Assembly: GCF_006442315.1 (NCBI RefSeq)
Contig: NZ_VFVY01000002.1
Span: forward strand, 124,001 to 188,000
Direction of reading: 5' to 3'
DNA length: 64,000 bases
From: Mesorhizobium sp. B2-3-4
Lineage (GTDB): Bacteria > Pseudomonadota > Alphaproteobacteria > Rhizobiales > Rhizobiaceae
Below, piece after piece: positions 43,112 through 52,199 of this stretch; the first letter of the stretch is position 1; every line of letters starts with the position of its first letter. Under the pieces are notes generated by a model that saw only the letters and a list, made by a program, of their open reading frames with translations, ran no database searches and was not told the DNA's origin. Made by a program: the position numbers and the translations under genes.

Positions 43112-44006
43112 GGCCACCACTGCCGACATGACTGTCGCTGCCGGCGCCTCGCGCGGCTTGTGGGGCGAGGCCGCGCTCCGCTTCCTCAACCACCGCCTGG
43201 CGACGCTCGGCCTGATCATGCTCGCCGTCATCGTAACGGCCTGCGTCTTGGCGCCATTGATTGCGCATTACGGCCCCAACGAGATCGATCTCAGGGGCCG
43301 CAACCAGCCGCCCGGCGGCATGCACTGGCTGGGCACCGACGGCACCGGCCGCGACATCTTCGCCCGTATCCTCTATGGCGGCCGCATCTCGCTGACGGTC
43401 GGCTTCGTCGCCGTGGCGATCTCGGCCGCGATCGGCATCTTCATCGGCTGCGTCGCCGGCTATTTCGGCGGCAAGGTCGACCTGTTGCTGATGGGCCTGA
43501 TCGACATGGTGCTGACCTTCCCGAGGCTGGTCATCATCATCGCTTTCGTCGCCGTCGTCGGGCCGAGCATCTTCAACACCATGGTGGTCATCGGATTGCT
43601 GAGCTGGCCGTCGATCGCGCGGCTGACGCGCGGCGAGATACTGGCCTTGCGCAACCAGGAATTCATCCTCGCCGCGCGCTCGCTCGGCACCTCGCCCTCG
43701 GTCATCATCCTGGAACACATCCTGCCCAATGTGCTGAGCCCGATCCTGGTGGCGATCACGCTGGACGTGGCGACCGTCATCCTGCTCGAGGCGTCGCTCT
43801 CCTTCCTCGGCCTCGGCGCCCAGGCGCCGGCGGCAAGCTGGGGCAACATGCTGCGCGATGCGCGCACGCTGTCGATCCTGGAAAGCCAGCCCTGGATGTG
43901 GATCCCGCCCGGCGCCATGATCGCGATGGCCGTGCTCAGCATCAATTTCGTCGGCGACGGCCTGCGCGATGCGCTCGATCCGCAGCACATCATGGGTGGC
44001 AAATGA
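43104..44006 (+). CDS. ABC transporter permease, DppC-like
   Basis: The 300-residue permease has the DppC N-terminal pattern (LATLGLIMLAVIVTACVLAP), GTDGTGRDIFARILYGGRIS, and an EAA loop (ILAARSLGTSPSVII) near residue 190, then LGLGAQAPAASWGNML. It forms a heterodimer with the DppB-like permease to make the channel. Its stop overlaps the ATG of the fused ATPase gene (ATGATGA). No unusual changes are seen. It completes the integral-membrane half of this importer. Confidence 0.93.
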   Translation: MAEATTADMTVAAGASRGLWGEAALRFLNHRLATLGLIMLAVIVTACVLAPLIAHYGPNEIDLRGRNQPPGGMHWLGTDGTGRDIFARILYGGRISLTVGFVAVAISAAIGIFIGCVAGYFGGKVDLLLMGLIDMVLTFPRLVIIIAFVAVVGPSIFNTMVVIGLLSWPSIARLTRGEILALRNQEFILAARSLGTSPSVIILEHILPNVLSPILVAITLDVATVILLEASLSFLGLGAQAPAASWGNMLRDARTLSILESQPWMWIPPGAMIAMAVLSINFVGDGLRDALDPQHIMGGK

Positions 44007-46078
44007 TGAGCGCCGATATCGCTGCCGCGGACAGGACCGCGAAAGGGACGGGACAGCAGGCGGTGCTTTCCCTGCAAGGGCTGAGCGTCGAGTTCGGCCC
44101 CGTCGGCAATTCCGTCTATGCCGTCAACGATGTGTCCTTCGAGCTTGCCGAGGGCGAGTCGCTGGCGATCGTCGGCGAGAGCGGCTCCGGCAAGTCGGTC
44201 ACCGTGCAGACGTTGATGGGCCTGATCCGCAAGCCGCCCGGCCGCGTCACATCAGGCCGCGCGCTGTTTCGTGGCCGCGATCTCCTGGCCATGCCCGACA
44301 GCGAGCTGCGCCAGATACGCGGCCGCGACATCGCCATGATCTTCCAGGATCCAATGTCGTCGCTGAACCCGGTGTTGACCATCGGCCTGCAATTGACCGA
44401 GGCGTTGCGCGAGCACCAGGGGCTGGGCGAGGCAGAGGCCGAACGCCAGGCGCTCGACATGCTGGCGCTGGTCGGCATCGCCAACGCGCCGCAGCGCATG
44501 CGCGCGTTTCCGCACCAGTTCTCGGGTGGTCAGTTGCAGCGTATCGGCATCGCCATGGCGCTGGTCTGCAAGCCATCGATCCTGATCGCCGACGAGCCGA
44601 CGACCGCGCTCGATGTCACCATCCAGGCGCAGATCGTCGAGCTTGTCGTGCGCCTGCAGAAGCAGCTCGGCATGGCGATCATCTGGATCAGCCACGACCT
44701 CAGCCTCGTCGCCGGCTTCGTCGATCGCGTCGCGGTCATGTATGCCGGCTCGATCGTCGAAACCGCGCCGGTCGACGACCTGTTCTCGGCGACCAGGCAC
44801 CCCTACACGATCGGCTTGCTGAACTCGATCCCGTCGCTGACGGATGGCAACACCAGGCTGGTGCCGATCAGGGGCGCGCCACCCAATGTCACGCTGGCCC
44901 CGACTTTCTGCGCCTTTGCGCCGCGCTGCGACTACGCCGAGGCACGCTGCCGCGAGGCAAAGCCGCGGCTGGAGGCCGTTGGGGCCGGCCATGCCGCCGC
45001 ATGCTGGCGCTGGCGGGAAGTGAAAGAGGTGGGGCGCGTTGGCGCAGCCGCTGCGCAAAGGCACGCAGTGGCAGCGCCGAGGCAGGAACCGCTGCTCACC
45101 GTCTCCGAACTCAAAGTGCATTTTCCGATCCGGCGCGGCGTCTTGCGAAGGCAGGTCGGCGCTGTCCATGCCGTCGACGGCGTGAGCTTCGAGGTGCTGC
45201 GCGGGGAGACGCTCGCCCTGGTCGGCGAAAGCGGCTGCGGCAAGTCGACGACTGGCCGTGCGGTGCTCGGCCTCGAGCGCCCCAGCGCCGGCAGCATCGT
45301 GTTCGAGGGTCGGGATTATGCGGGCGCGACAGGCGGGGATCTGACGCGGCGCCGGCGTGACATGCAGATGGTGTTCCAGAATCCGTTCGGCTCGCTCAAC
45401 CCGCGCATGACCGTCGGCCGCATCATCGGCGAGGGATTGCGCGCGCAGAAAATCGGCACGCGCGCCTCACGCGATATCAGGGTCAGCGAACTGCTGGCGC
45501 TGGTCGGCCTCAGGGAAGCGCTGCGCAACCGGTATCCGTTCGAACTCTCAGGTGGCCAGCGCCAGCGTGTCGGCATCGCCCGCGCGCTTGCCGCCAATCC
45601 GAAATTCATCATCGCCGACGAGCCGATCTCGGCGCTCGACGTCTCCATCCAGGCGCAGATCGTCAATCTGCTCGACGATCTCAAGGCGCGCCTCGGCCTG
45701 ACCTATCTGTTCGTCGGCCACGACCTGTCGATGATCCGCTATCTCAGCGACCGCGTCGCGGTGATGTATCTCGGCCGCATCGTCGAGATCGGCACAACGC
45801 AAGCGGTCTTCGGCGCACCGCTGCATCCCTATACCCGCGCGTTGCTGTCGGCGATCCCGGTACCGGATCCGAAGGCGGGCGGCACGCGCCGCCGCATCGT
45901 GCTCGGCGGCACCGTGCCTGATCCGTCGAGGCCGCCGCCCGGCTGCCATTTTCATCCGCGCTGTCCCCTGGCGACGGACATCTGCACCAGGGTGGATCCG
46001 CAGGCCCGCGACTTCGGCTCAGCCGTCACCGGCCAGCATCTCGCCGCCTGCCACCACGCCGGCCAAGCCACACCATGA
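44003..46078 (+). CDS. Fused Dpp-type ABC ATPase (DppD-DppF fusion)
   Basis: The 691-residue protein holds two complete nucleotide-binding domains in one chain. The first has Walker A GESGSGKS near residue 58 and signature FSGGQLQRIGIAMAL; the second has GESGCGKSTTG near residue 410 and LSGGQRQRVGIARAL. Both halves end with the cysteine-rich tails of the Opp/Dpp group (FCAFAPRCDYAEARC and CHFHPRCPLATDIC). An alanine-rich linker joins them near residue 345. In most bacteria these are two genes. Start is ATG 44003 or 44006. Confidence 0.93.
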   Translation: MMSADIAAADRTAKGTGQQAVLSLQGLSVEFGPVGNSVYAVNDVSFELAEGESLAIVGESGSGKSVTVQTLMGLIRKPPGRVTSGRALFRGRDLLAMPDSELRQIRGRDIAMIFQDPMSSLNPVLTIGLQLTEALREHQGLGEAEAERQALDMLALVGIANAPQRMRAFPHQFSGGQLQRIGIAMALVCKPSILIADEPTTALDVTIQAQIVELVVRLQKQLGMAIIWISHDLSLVAGFVDRVAVMYAGSIVETAPVDDLFSATRHPYTIGLLNSIPSLTDGNTRLVPIRGAPPNVTLAPTFCAFAPRCDYAEARCREAKPRLEAVGAGHAAACWRWREVKEVGRVGAAAAQRHAVAAPRQEPLLTVSELKVHFPIRRGVLRRQVGAVHAVDGVSFEVLRGETLALVGESGCGKSTTGRAVLGLERPSAGSIVFEGRDYAGATGGDLTRRRRDMQMVFQNPFGSLNPRMTVGRIIGEGLRAQKIGTRASRDIRVSELLALVGLREALRNRYPFELSGGQRQRVGIARALAANPKFIIADEPISALDVSIQAQIVNLLDDLKARLGLTYLFVGHDLSMIRYLSDRVAVMYLGRIVEIGTTQAVFGAPLHPYTRALLSAIPVPDPKAGGTRRRIVLGGTVPDPSRPPPGCHFHPRCPLATDICTRVDPQARDFGSAVTGQHLAACHHAGQATP

Positions 46079-46103
46079 CACATCTGGAAAACCGAGGATC
46101 CCC

Positions 46104-47000
46104 ATGACCAAGCAATTGGCGGGCATGTATGCCGCCCTGATGACCGGACTGAGCGACGCCGGTGAATTCGATGCGCAGCGCCAGCGCAACATCAACGACT
46201 ATGTGCTGCGCCAGGGACTGGCCGGGCTCTATGTCGGCGGCTCGAGCGGCGAGTCCGGCCTGCTGACGGTGGATGAACTGCTCGCCCAGCAGGACGTGGT
46301 CTTTTCCGGCGCGGCGGCGAGCGGCGTCAACCTCATCGCCCATGTCGGCATGCCCAACCTGCGCGACTCCATCCGCTTGGCGCGGCAAGCGCAGAAGCTC
46401 GGTTATCACGCGCTGTCGGCGCTGCCGCCGCATTCCTATCCGTTCTCCGACGAGGAAGTCTTCGGCTACTACCAGGCGCTGGCGGCGGCGACGGACCTGC
46501 CGCTGATCGTCTACGAGATACCCTTGCGCACCGGCCGGCCGCTGCCGCTCGGCCTGCTGGTCCGGCTGCTCGATCTCAAGACCGTAGTCGGCATCAAGTT
46601 CACCTCCACCGACCTGTTCAAATACGCGTTGCTGCGCAAGCGGCAGCCGCAAAAGCTCTTCTACTACGGCTTTGACGAAATCTATGCCGCCGCCGGGATG
46701 CTCGGCAGCGAGGGCGGCATCGGCACCACCTACAATCTGCTCGGCAGGCTTTACGTGACGATCGACCAGGCGGTCCGCGCCGGCGACCTGGCACGGGCAA
46801 AAGCGCTGCAACTCGTGTCGCAGGATTTCGTCGAGGCGCTGCTGGAGACGGGTGTGCTGCCGGGGATGAAGGCGGCGTTCCGCGTCATCGGCGTCGATTG
46901 CGGTCCGACACGCGCGCCGATGACGCTGGCGGTTGCCGATGCCGAGGATCGCATGCGCGCCGTTCTCGAAACGCCGGCGATCAAGGAGTGGCTGGCGTGA
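46104..47000 (+). CDS. N-acetylneuraminate lyase/DHDPS-family aldolase
   Basis: The 298-residue TIM-barrel aldolase has Schiff-base Lys165 in VVGIKFTSTDLF and Tyr137 in IVYEIPLRTG, the same residue numbers as in E. coli NanA. The pyruvate-carboxylate loop is GGSSGES near 45-51. The KFTSTDLF sequence is closer to NanA-type lyases than to DHDPS. With a NanR-like regulator and a Dpp-type importer, cleavage of sialic acid or another nonulosonate to pyruvate and an amino sugar is likely. It ends the rightward operon, 25 bp after the ATPase gene. Genes for ManNAc conversion are not next to it. Confidence 0.83.
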   Translation: MTKQLAGMYAALMTGLSDAGEFDAQRQRNINDYVLRQGLAGLYVGGSSGESGLLTVDELLAQQDVVFSGAAASGVNLIAHVGMPNLRDSIRLARQAQKLGYHALSALPPHSYPFSDEEVFGYYQALAAATDLPLIVYEIPLRTGRPLPLGLLVRLLDLKTVVGIKFTSTDLFKYALLRKRQPQKLFYYGFDEIYAAAGMLGSEGGIGTTYNLLGRLYVTIDQAVRAGDLARAKALQLVSQDFVEALLETGVLPGMKAAFRVIGVDCGPTRAPMTLAVADAEDRMRAVLETPAIKEWLA

Positions 47001-47012
47001 GCCGCGGCGTCC

Positions 47013-48329
47013 TCACCACATCATGAACGAAGCGACGTCCGCATCCGACACCTTGCCGGCATTCACGTCGGCAATGGCCTGATCGATGATCGCGATGCCC
47101 TCCGCCACTTCGCCCTCGGTCAAGGTCAGCGGCGGCATGAATTCCAGCACGTTGGCCTTCAGCCCGACATAGGAGAACGCCGCGCCCAGCTCGTAGCCGC
47201 GATAGATGATCTTGGCGGTCGTCGTGGCCGCGACCGGCTCGCGCGTCGCGCGGTCCTTGACGAGGTCGACGCCGATCGCCAGCCCGCGCCCGCGCACATC
47301 GCCGATGATCTCGTACTTTTCGCCGAGCGCCCGCAGCGCGTCGGAAAAGAGTTTGCCGATCCGTGCCGAGCGTTGGACCAGGCCTTCGCTCTCGATCGTC
47401 TTCAGCACCGCATTGCCGGCCGATGCCGCCACCGGGTTGCCGGCGGTCGTCTGCAGGGCGAAGGCAGGCGCATGATCCATGATGTCCTTCGGGCCGACCA
47501 CGGCCGACAGCGGCAGCCCGCCGCCAATGCCCTTGCCGAACACGACGAGGTCCGGCGTCAGCCCCTCATGCTGGAAACAGTGCATCATGCCGCTGCGGGC
47601 AAGCCCGACCTTGACCTCGTCGACGACGATCTTGATGCCGTGTTTGCGGCAGCGCTCCTGCAGCGCTTTCAGGAACCCCGCCGGCGGCACGATCAGCCCG
47701 CCATCCGACATCAGCGGCTCGATGAACACGGCCGCGACCTGATGCGGCGGGCAGGTAGTTTCGAACTGGTAGTCGAGCAGGGCCAGCACGTCCTCGCCAC
47801 TGAAAGCCGGCCGGAACGGATCGGGATAGGGCAGCAGCACCACGCCCGGGCGCGGCAGCGTGTGGGTCATCGCGGTGTGGCCGCTGATGCCCATCGAGCC
47901 CGAAAGGTTGCCGTGATAGGAACCGATGAAGGAGATGAAGCGGGAGCGGCCAGTGGCCGCTTGCAGCACGCGCACCGCGCAATCATTGGCGTCCGAGCCG
48001 GAATGACCGAACCAGACGCGACGCTCGCCGTCTCCCGGCGTGATCGCCAGCAGCCGCTCCGCCAGCGAGACGGCGGGTTCGTTGGGATAGAGCAGCAGGC
48101 TGGCGCCCGCCATGTCACGGATCGAGGCTTCAACCGCCTCGACGATGGCCGGATGGCCGTAACCAAGCACCGCCGGTCCGGCCGATCCCGACAGGTCGAG
48201 CAACGAACGGCCGCCTTCCTCGAACAACCGGTTGCCCTTGCCGCCGATCACGCTGAGCGGCGAGAAGCGCAGCTTGCCGATCTGTGCGATCGACGCCGCG
48301 TCCCGCTCGCGCAGGCTGAGATTGCTCAC
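47013..48329 (-). CDS. Class III (omega) aminotransferase
   Basis: The 438-residue PLP enzyme has PLP-binding Lys266 in VVFGKGIGGGLP, Asp237 in VVDEVKVGLARSG, and the substrate stretch FIGSYHGNLSG. It belongs to the acetylornithine/GABA/GSA-aminomutase-like class III group. It is the last gene of a five-gene leftward operon, overlapping the N-formylglutamate-amidohydrolase homologue by four bases. It could transfer the amino group of a terminal amine such as GABA, as PuuE does in putrescine breakdown. It is convergent with the NanA-like gene, 12 bp away. Confidence 0.88.
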   Translation of the reverse strand: MSNLSLRERDAASIAQIGKLRFSPLSVIGGKGNRLFEEGGRSLLDLSGSAGPAVLGYGHPAIVEAVEASIRDMAGASLLLYPNEPAVSLAERLLAITPGDGERRVWFGHSGSDANDCAVRVLQAATGRSRFISFIGSYHGNLSGSMGISGHTAMTHTLPRPGVVLLPYPDPFRPAFSGEDVLALLDYQFETTCPPHQVAAVFIEPLMSDGGLIVPPAGFLKALQERCRKHGIKIVVDEVKVGLARSGMMHCFQHEGLTPDLVVFGKGIGGGLPLSAVVGPKDIMDHAPAFALQTTAGNPVAASAGNAVLKTIESEGLVQRSARIGKLFSDALRALGEKYEIIGDVRGRGLAIGVDLVKDRATREPVAATTTAKIIYRGYELGAAFSYVGLKANVLEFMPPLTLTEGEVAEGIAIIDQAIADVNAGKVSDADVASFMMW

Positions 48330-49114
48330 GAAACCGTCTCCGCTTCATGCGCGGGGAGCGCGGCCGCCAGCCGGTCTGCCCACTCCTCGATGCCGGACCG
48401 TGTTGCCAGGAGGTCCTGCCTTATCTCGACAAGGACGGCGGGGATGCCGCGGTCATCGCCATGGATGGGCACCGCGTAGTCGGCGTCGCGGCTGATCACA
48501 TAGGGCACGTTGGCCGCGACATTGAGTGTGGCGTCGGTGCGCAGGCCCGAAAGGATTTTCGCGGCGAGGTCGGCCGCATGGTCATGCAACACACCCGCAT
48601 GCCATGGCCTGGCGACGCCGAGAAAGACCGGCGTGAAGGAATGGATGGTCACGATCCGCGTCGGCCAGCCCTCGACCGTCCGGCGGTCGAGATGTCCGGC
48701 CACCCGTTCATGGAACGGCGAAAACATGATCTCGGCGCGCCGGGTCCGTTCCGCCGTGTCGATACCGGTATTGCCCGGAATGTCGGTGTCCTCCGAGAGC
48801 ACGGGAATGCTGCCCGCGCTGCCCAATGGCCGGTTGAGGTCGATCAGCAGCCGGGAATAGCCGCTGAGGAAGGCCGGAGCATCGAGCCGCACCGACAACA
48901 GGCGCGTCACCTCCGCGGCCCCGATGTCCCAGGCGATGTGACGTTGCAGATGGGCCGCATCCAGCCCGAGCCGGCCATATTCCGCCGGCATGTGGTTGGA
49001 TGCGTGCTCGCACAGCAGGACAATATCCGAGCGGCCGTGCTCGTTGAGGACTTCGACGGCGTCGGGCCAATCTTTTTGAGGCAGCAAGTCTCTTTCGCTC
49101 CGCACGGTCATCAA
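48326..49114 (-). CDS. N-formylglutamate amidohydrolase family protein
   Basis: The 262-residue protein has the family zinc-type motifs: LLCEHASNHMPAEYGRL, IAWDIGAAEVTRLL, and SGYSRLLIDLNRPL. Known members deformylate N-formylglutamate (HutG), but no hut genes are nearby. Beside a glutamine-synthetase homologue and an aminotransferase it may remove a gamma-glutamyl or N-acyl group. It overlaps both neighbours by four bases. Start is ATG 49114 or the adjacent codon. Precise substrate unknown. Confidence 0.85.
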   Translation of the reverse strand: MMTVRSERDLLPQKDWPDAVEVLNEHGRSDIVLLCEHASNHMPAEYGRLGLDAAHLQRHIAWDIGAAEVTRLLSVRLDAPAFLSGYSRLLIDLNRPLGSAGSIPVLSEDTDIPGNTGIDTAERTRRAEIMFSPFHERVAGHLDRRTVEGWPTRIVTIHSFTPVFLGVARPWHAGVLHDHAADLAAKILSGLRTDATLNVAANVPYVISRDADYAVPIHGDDRGIPAVLVEIRQDLLATRSGIEEWADRLAAALPAHEAETVS

Positions 49115-50433
49115 TAGAGCGTCCGGTAAAGATCGCAGATAGCGGCCGGATCAAGGCCGGCGAGGCGGTCGGCTTCATGCCGCTTCAGCCCGACGAAGGT
49201 CTCGATGAATACAGGCGCGAACCATCCGGTCACTGTCTTGTCGGCGAGAAGCGCATCCAGCGCCGCCGGCAAGGTCTCGGGCAGCCGCACCAGGCCGAGC
49301 TTTGCCCGCTCCGCCTCACTCATCAGCGTCGGGTCGCCGGTCACCAGCGGCGGCGAGGGCAGATCCGCCTTGAGCCCTTCAAGCCCGGCACGGATGATCG
49401 CCGCCAGCGACAGATAGGGATTGCCGGTGGCGTCGGCGGCCCGGTATTCGACATTGTACTGCCGGGCCGGATCGCGCCCGCCGATCGTCACCGTCGGACA
49501 GATGCGCAAGGACGCCTCGCGATCCCGGTCGGCGAGCCAGGTGTAGGACGAACTCCAGCTGTGCGGTTTCAGCCGGTAGAAGGACGACACGCTCGACGCC
49601 GTCATGGCGGTGATCGCCGGCAGGTGGCGCAGCACGCCAGCGCAGAAGGCGCCGGCCTTGGCGGAAAGGCCGCCGGGCCGCGCCGCATCGTAGGTCACCG
49701 GTTTGCCGTCCTGATCGACGAAGCTGAAATGGATGTGCACGCCGTTGCCGACGGCATCGGGAGCGATCTTGGGCGCGAAGCTCGCGCGCCAGCCGGCATT
49801 GCGCGCCACTTCGCGCGTAACCTCGCGGATGGCGACGGCACGGTCGGCTGCGGCAAGCGCATCGGCCGGCTCGTGCGTCACCTCGAATTGCTCGCTGCCG
49901 AATTCGGCGATGACCACTTCGGGGCCGACACCCGCCTCTTCGAGTGCCGCCATCAGATTGGGGGCGAACGGGTCGGTGCGGCGCAGCGCGGCGAAGGACA
50001 TTGAATGCGCCGGCGCGAAGCTGCCATCGGCAATGTGAAACTCATGCTCGAAGGCGGCGATGACCGAAAGGCCGGTTGCGGCCTTCAGCTCCGCCAGCGC
50101 GTCCTTCAGCATCGTGCGCGTGCAGCCGAGCCAGGGACTGCCGTCGAGTTCGACAATATCGCCGGCAACCATGTCGAAAGGCGTTGCCGTTCCGGTTCTC
50201 TCCGTGCGGAAGCGCGCCTTGAGATCGGGGATAAGCCTGAGGTCGCCGGACGAGCCCCAGGGGTTGGGGTCGACGATGGAGTTGAACGGCGTCATAGACA
50301 GATTGGCCTGAAGCCAGCCGACACCTGTCGCGGCGGTTTTCTGCAGTCTGCTTTCGACAACGAAGCGTCCGCGCGTAATCGCGGAAAGATCGGTTGTGAC
50401 AACCGCGACGAGGGGTTCGACAGCGGATGTCAT
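49111..50433 (-). CDS. Glutamine synthetase family protein (gamma-glutamyl amine ligase type)
   Basis: The 440-residue protein has the GS fold: beta-grasp N-terminus, then FEHEFHIADG and EFGSEQFEVTHEP (metal and glutamate sites), GNGVHIHFSF, and NVEYRAADATGNPYLSLAA near the end. It lacks the adenylylation-loop signature of GlnA. Relatives such as PuuA, GlnT and IpuC attach glutamate to amines or alkylamines. In this operon it probably gamma-glutamylates the imported compound. It overlaps the cysteine hydrolase and N-formylglutamate hydrolase homologues by four bases each. Confidence 0.88.
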   Translation of the reverse strand: MTSAVEPLVAVVTTDLSAITRGRFVVESRLQKTAATGVGWLQANLSMTPFNSIVDPNPWGSSGDLRLIPDLKARFRTERTGTATPFDMVAGDIVELDGSPWLGCTRTMLKDALAELKAATGLSVIAAFEHEFHIADGSFAPAHSMSFAALRRTDPFAPNLMAALEEAGVGPEVVIAEFGSEQFEVTHEPADALAAADRAVAIREVTREVARNAGWRASFAPKIAPDAVGNGVHIHFSFVDQDGKPVTYDAARPGGLSAKAGAFCAGVLRHLPAITAMTASSVSSFYRLKPHSWSSSYTWLADRDREASLRICPTVTIGGRDPARQYNVEYRAADATGNPYLSLAAIIRAGLEGLKADLPSPPLVTGDPTLMSEAERAKLGLVRLPETLPAALDALLADKTVTGWFAPVFIETFVGLKRHEADRLAGLDPAAICDLYRTLY

Positions 50434-51092
50434 GCCGGTTTTCCCAGGGCGTTAAAGCGGTCGACGATGGTGTCGGTATCGGCGACCCAGCAATAGCCGC
50501 CGAAGGCCTTGAGCGCGAGGTCATGGCGTTCCTGGGTGATGCTGGCGCAGGCATCGGACACGCAGGTGACCAGGTAACCGCGGTCCGCGCCGTCGCGCAC
50601 CGACATGTCGACGCACTGGTCTGTCAACACGCCGACCACCACGAGGTAACGGATGCCGAGGTTCTTCAGGAGATAGTCGACATTGGTCGAGTTGAAGAGA
50701 CCGGACGACGTCTTTGGCAGCATGATCTCATCGCCGACAGGCGCCAGCGACGGCACGGGAAGACCTTCCGGGAGGCTCGGCGGGACATGGATTGGCGTCA
50801 GCTTGTGGTCGAGCGAACGATCTCGGCCATCTTCCGTCAGGCTCTGGATGATGGTGTGCAGCACCTCCACCCCGTTGGCGCGCGCCGCCGCAAGCAACCG
50901 CTCCTGGTTCGGGATCGTCTGCGACGATGTCTGACGATAGAAATAATGGTCCGGGCCACGCTCCGGATGCGAGGGATCGGCGCCCGGTTCCAGCCAGATG
51001 CGCTGCATGTCGACCAGCAGCAGTGCCGTCTCGCCGGCGCGGAAGGCTTCGTCTCGCTTGGGTAGGGCCTGCTTGGGCGGGGATTGGGTCAT
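50430..51092 (-). CDS. Cysteine hydrolase (isochorismatase family)
   Basis: The 220-residue alpha/beta hydrolase has the catalytic triad of the isochorismatase superfamily: Asp28 (LLVDMQ), Lys127 (MLPKTSSG) and Cys160 (GVLTDQCVD), with a cis-peptide-type bond expected before the cysteine. Members split amides such as nicotinamide, carbamoyl- or glutamyl-type substrates. It sits between the RpiR regulator and GS homologue and overlaps both by four bases. It may cleave an amide bond of the amine or its gamma-glutamyl derivative. Confidence 0.87.
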   Translation of the reverse strand: MTQSPPKQALPKRDEAFRAGETALLLVDMQRIWLEPGADPSHPERGPDHYFYRQTSSQTIPNQERLLAAARANGVEVLHTIIQSLTEDGRDRSLDHKLTPIHVPPSLPEGLPVPSLAPVGDEIMLPKTSSGLFNSTNVDYLLKNLGIRYLVVVGVLTDQCVDMSVRDGADRGYLVTCVSDACASITQERHDLALKAFGGYCWVADTDTIVDRFNALGKPA

Positions 51093-52045
51093 GCTTTGTG
51101 GTCCTGCTTTGCTGATTTGGGTCCAGGTGTCTTGCGTGGTCCAGCTGTCTTTCTCGGCCCGGGCGTCTGGCGCCCGCCATCCTCTTGCGGGTCGCTGTCG
51201 AGCGTCACCGCATTGGCGTGGCGGACGGTCTCGATCCTCTCGATGCGGGCTCGTGCCTCGTCGCCCAGCGTCGAAACAATGTGGGCGGTCAGCGCCTCCA
51301 TCTGTGCGATGGCCGGCGCCAGCGTGTCGTAGGGCGAGGCGACTTCGAGCGGACTGACGATGGTTACTTCGGCGAGGTCAGATATCGGCGACAGCCATTG
51401 GTCGGTGAAGAGCAGAATGCGCACGTCGAGTGCCGCGGCCTGTCTTGCATAGGCCATCACGTCAAGCTGATAGCGGCGATAGTCGAAGACGACGAGCACG
51501 TCGCGGCGGCCGAGATCGGCTAGCGTGTCGAATGCCTGGGGTGAGAGCACGCCGAGATCGCGGACTCCGGTGCGGAACTGCACCAGATATCCGGCCAGCA
51601 TACCGGCGATGTGGCGGCTGAATCGCCCGCCGACCAGCACGATCTCGCCCTTGGCCTCCATCAGCAGGCGCGCGGCCCGCTCGTAGGTCTGGACCGGTGT
51701 CGCGGCGGTTGCCTTCTGCAGGGCCGCCGTGACGGAATCGAGATAGGCCAGCACCGCGCTGTCGCTGGAGCTGGTTTGCCGCTTGGTCTCCATCATCAAC
51801 AGCGGCGAATGCAGCCTGGCTTCGACCTCGGCCAGCAGCTTTGCCTGGAAATCCGGAAACCCTTCATAGCCTAGCTTGACCACCAGCCGGACCACGGTCG
51901 GATCGCTGACGCCGGCGCGCCGGGCAAGCGACGAAGCGGTGCCGAGGCCGGAGGTCGGATAGTCGGTCAACAGCAGCCGGACGATCTTCTCTTCCGACGG
52001 CGTCAGCGCCAGATCCCCGCGCATCAGAACATCGCGTATCGCCAT
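51089..52045 (-). CDS. MurR/RpiR-family transcriptional regulator
   Basis: The 318-residue regulator has an N-terminal RpiR helix-turn-helix (about 1-80, TASSLARRAGVSDPTVVRLV) and a SIS domain (about 120-255, IVLVGGRFSRHIAGMLAGYL) that normally binds a phosphosugar. It ends in a low-complexity tail with repeated GPRKT/GPRK units. It heads the five-gene leftward operon, overlapping the cysteine hydrolase gene, and is divergent from the FAD oxidase. Paired sites at 52117-52139 are its probable operator. The ligand is probably not a sugar phosphate, given the gene content. Confidence 0.87.
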   Translation of the reverse strand: MAIRDVLMRGDLALTPSEEKIVRLLLTDYPTSGLGTASSLARRAGVSDPTVVRLVVKLGYEGFPDFQAKLLAEVEARLHSPLLMMETKRQTSSSDSAVLAYLDSVTAALQKATAATPVQTYERAARLLMEAKGEIVLVGGRFSRHIAGMLAGYLVQFRTGVRDLGVLSPQAFDTLADLGRRDVLVVFDYRRYQLDVMAYARQAAALDVRILLFTDQWLSPISDLAEVTIVSPLEVASPYDTLAPAIAQMEALTAHIVSTLGDEARARIERIETVRHANAVTLDSDPQEDGGRQTPGPRKTAGPRKTPGPKSAKQDHKA

Positions 52046-52085
52046 TGGCCTCCCCGAAAAGCGTGTTGGGCTCTTAGCCTCGTTG

Positions 52086-52139
52086 TGTTGAGTTTATTAC
52101 AGGGATTTTAATTCCGGTCAACAATGAAGAGATGTTGAC
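52086..52139. promoter_or_regulatory. Three TGTTGA-type half-sites, probable RpiR operator
   Basis: GTCAACA (52117-52123) and TGTTGAC (52133-52139) are perfect inverted copies around 9 bases. A third TGTTGA lies at 52086-52091. They fill the gap between the divergent RpiR regulator and FAD oxidase genes. The right half overlaps the predicted -35 element, so a bound regulator would shut off the oxidase promoter. Confidence 0.6.
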
Positions 52140-52163
52140 ATTACTGGAAGAGTGGCCTTAGCT
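52135..52163 (+). promoter_or_regulatory. Candidate sigma-70 promoter for the FAD oxidase/Liv operon
   Basis: TTGACA at 52135-52140 is a consensus -35; a weak -10 (TTAGCT, 52158-52163) follows after 17 bases. It lies about 37 bp before the FAD oxidase ATG and overlaps the right half-site of the RpiR repeat. Confidence 0.45.
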
Positions 52164-52199
52164 TGTCCGAAAGCAGCCAAGAGACTGTGGGGAACAGCC

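Noticed and set aside
47013..49114. Histidine degradation (hut) because of the N-formylglutamate amidohydrolase homologue
   Set aside because: No histidase, urocanase or imidazolonepropionase gene is nearby, and the operon contains a GS homologue and aminotransferase instead.
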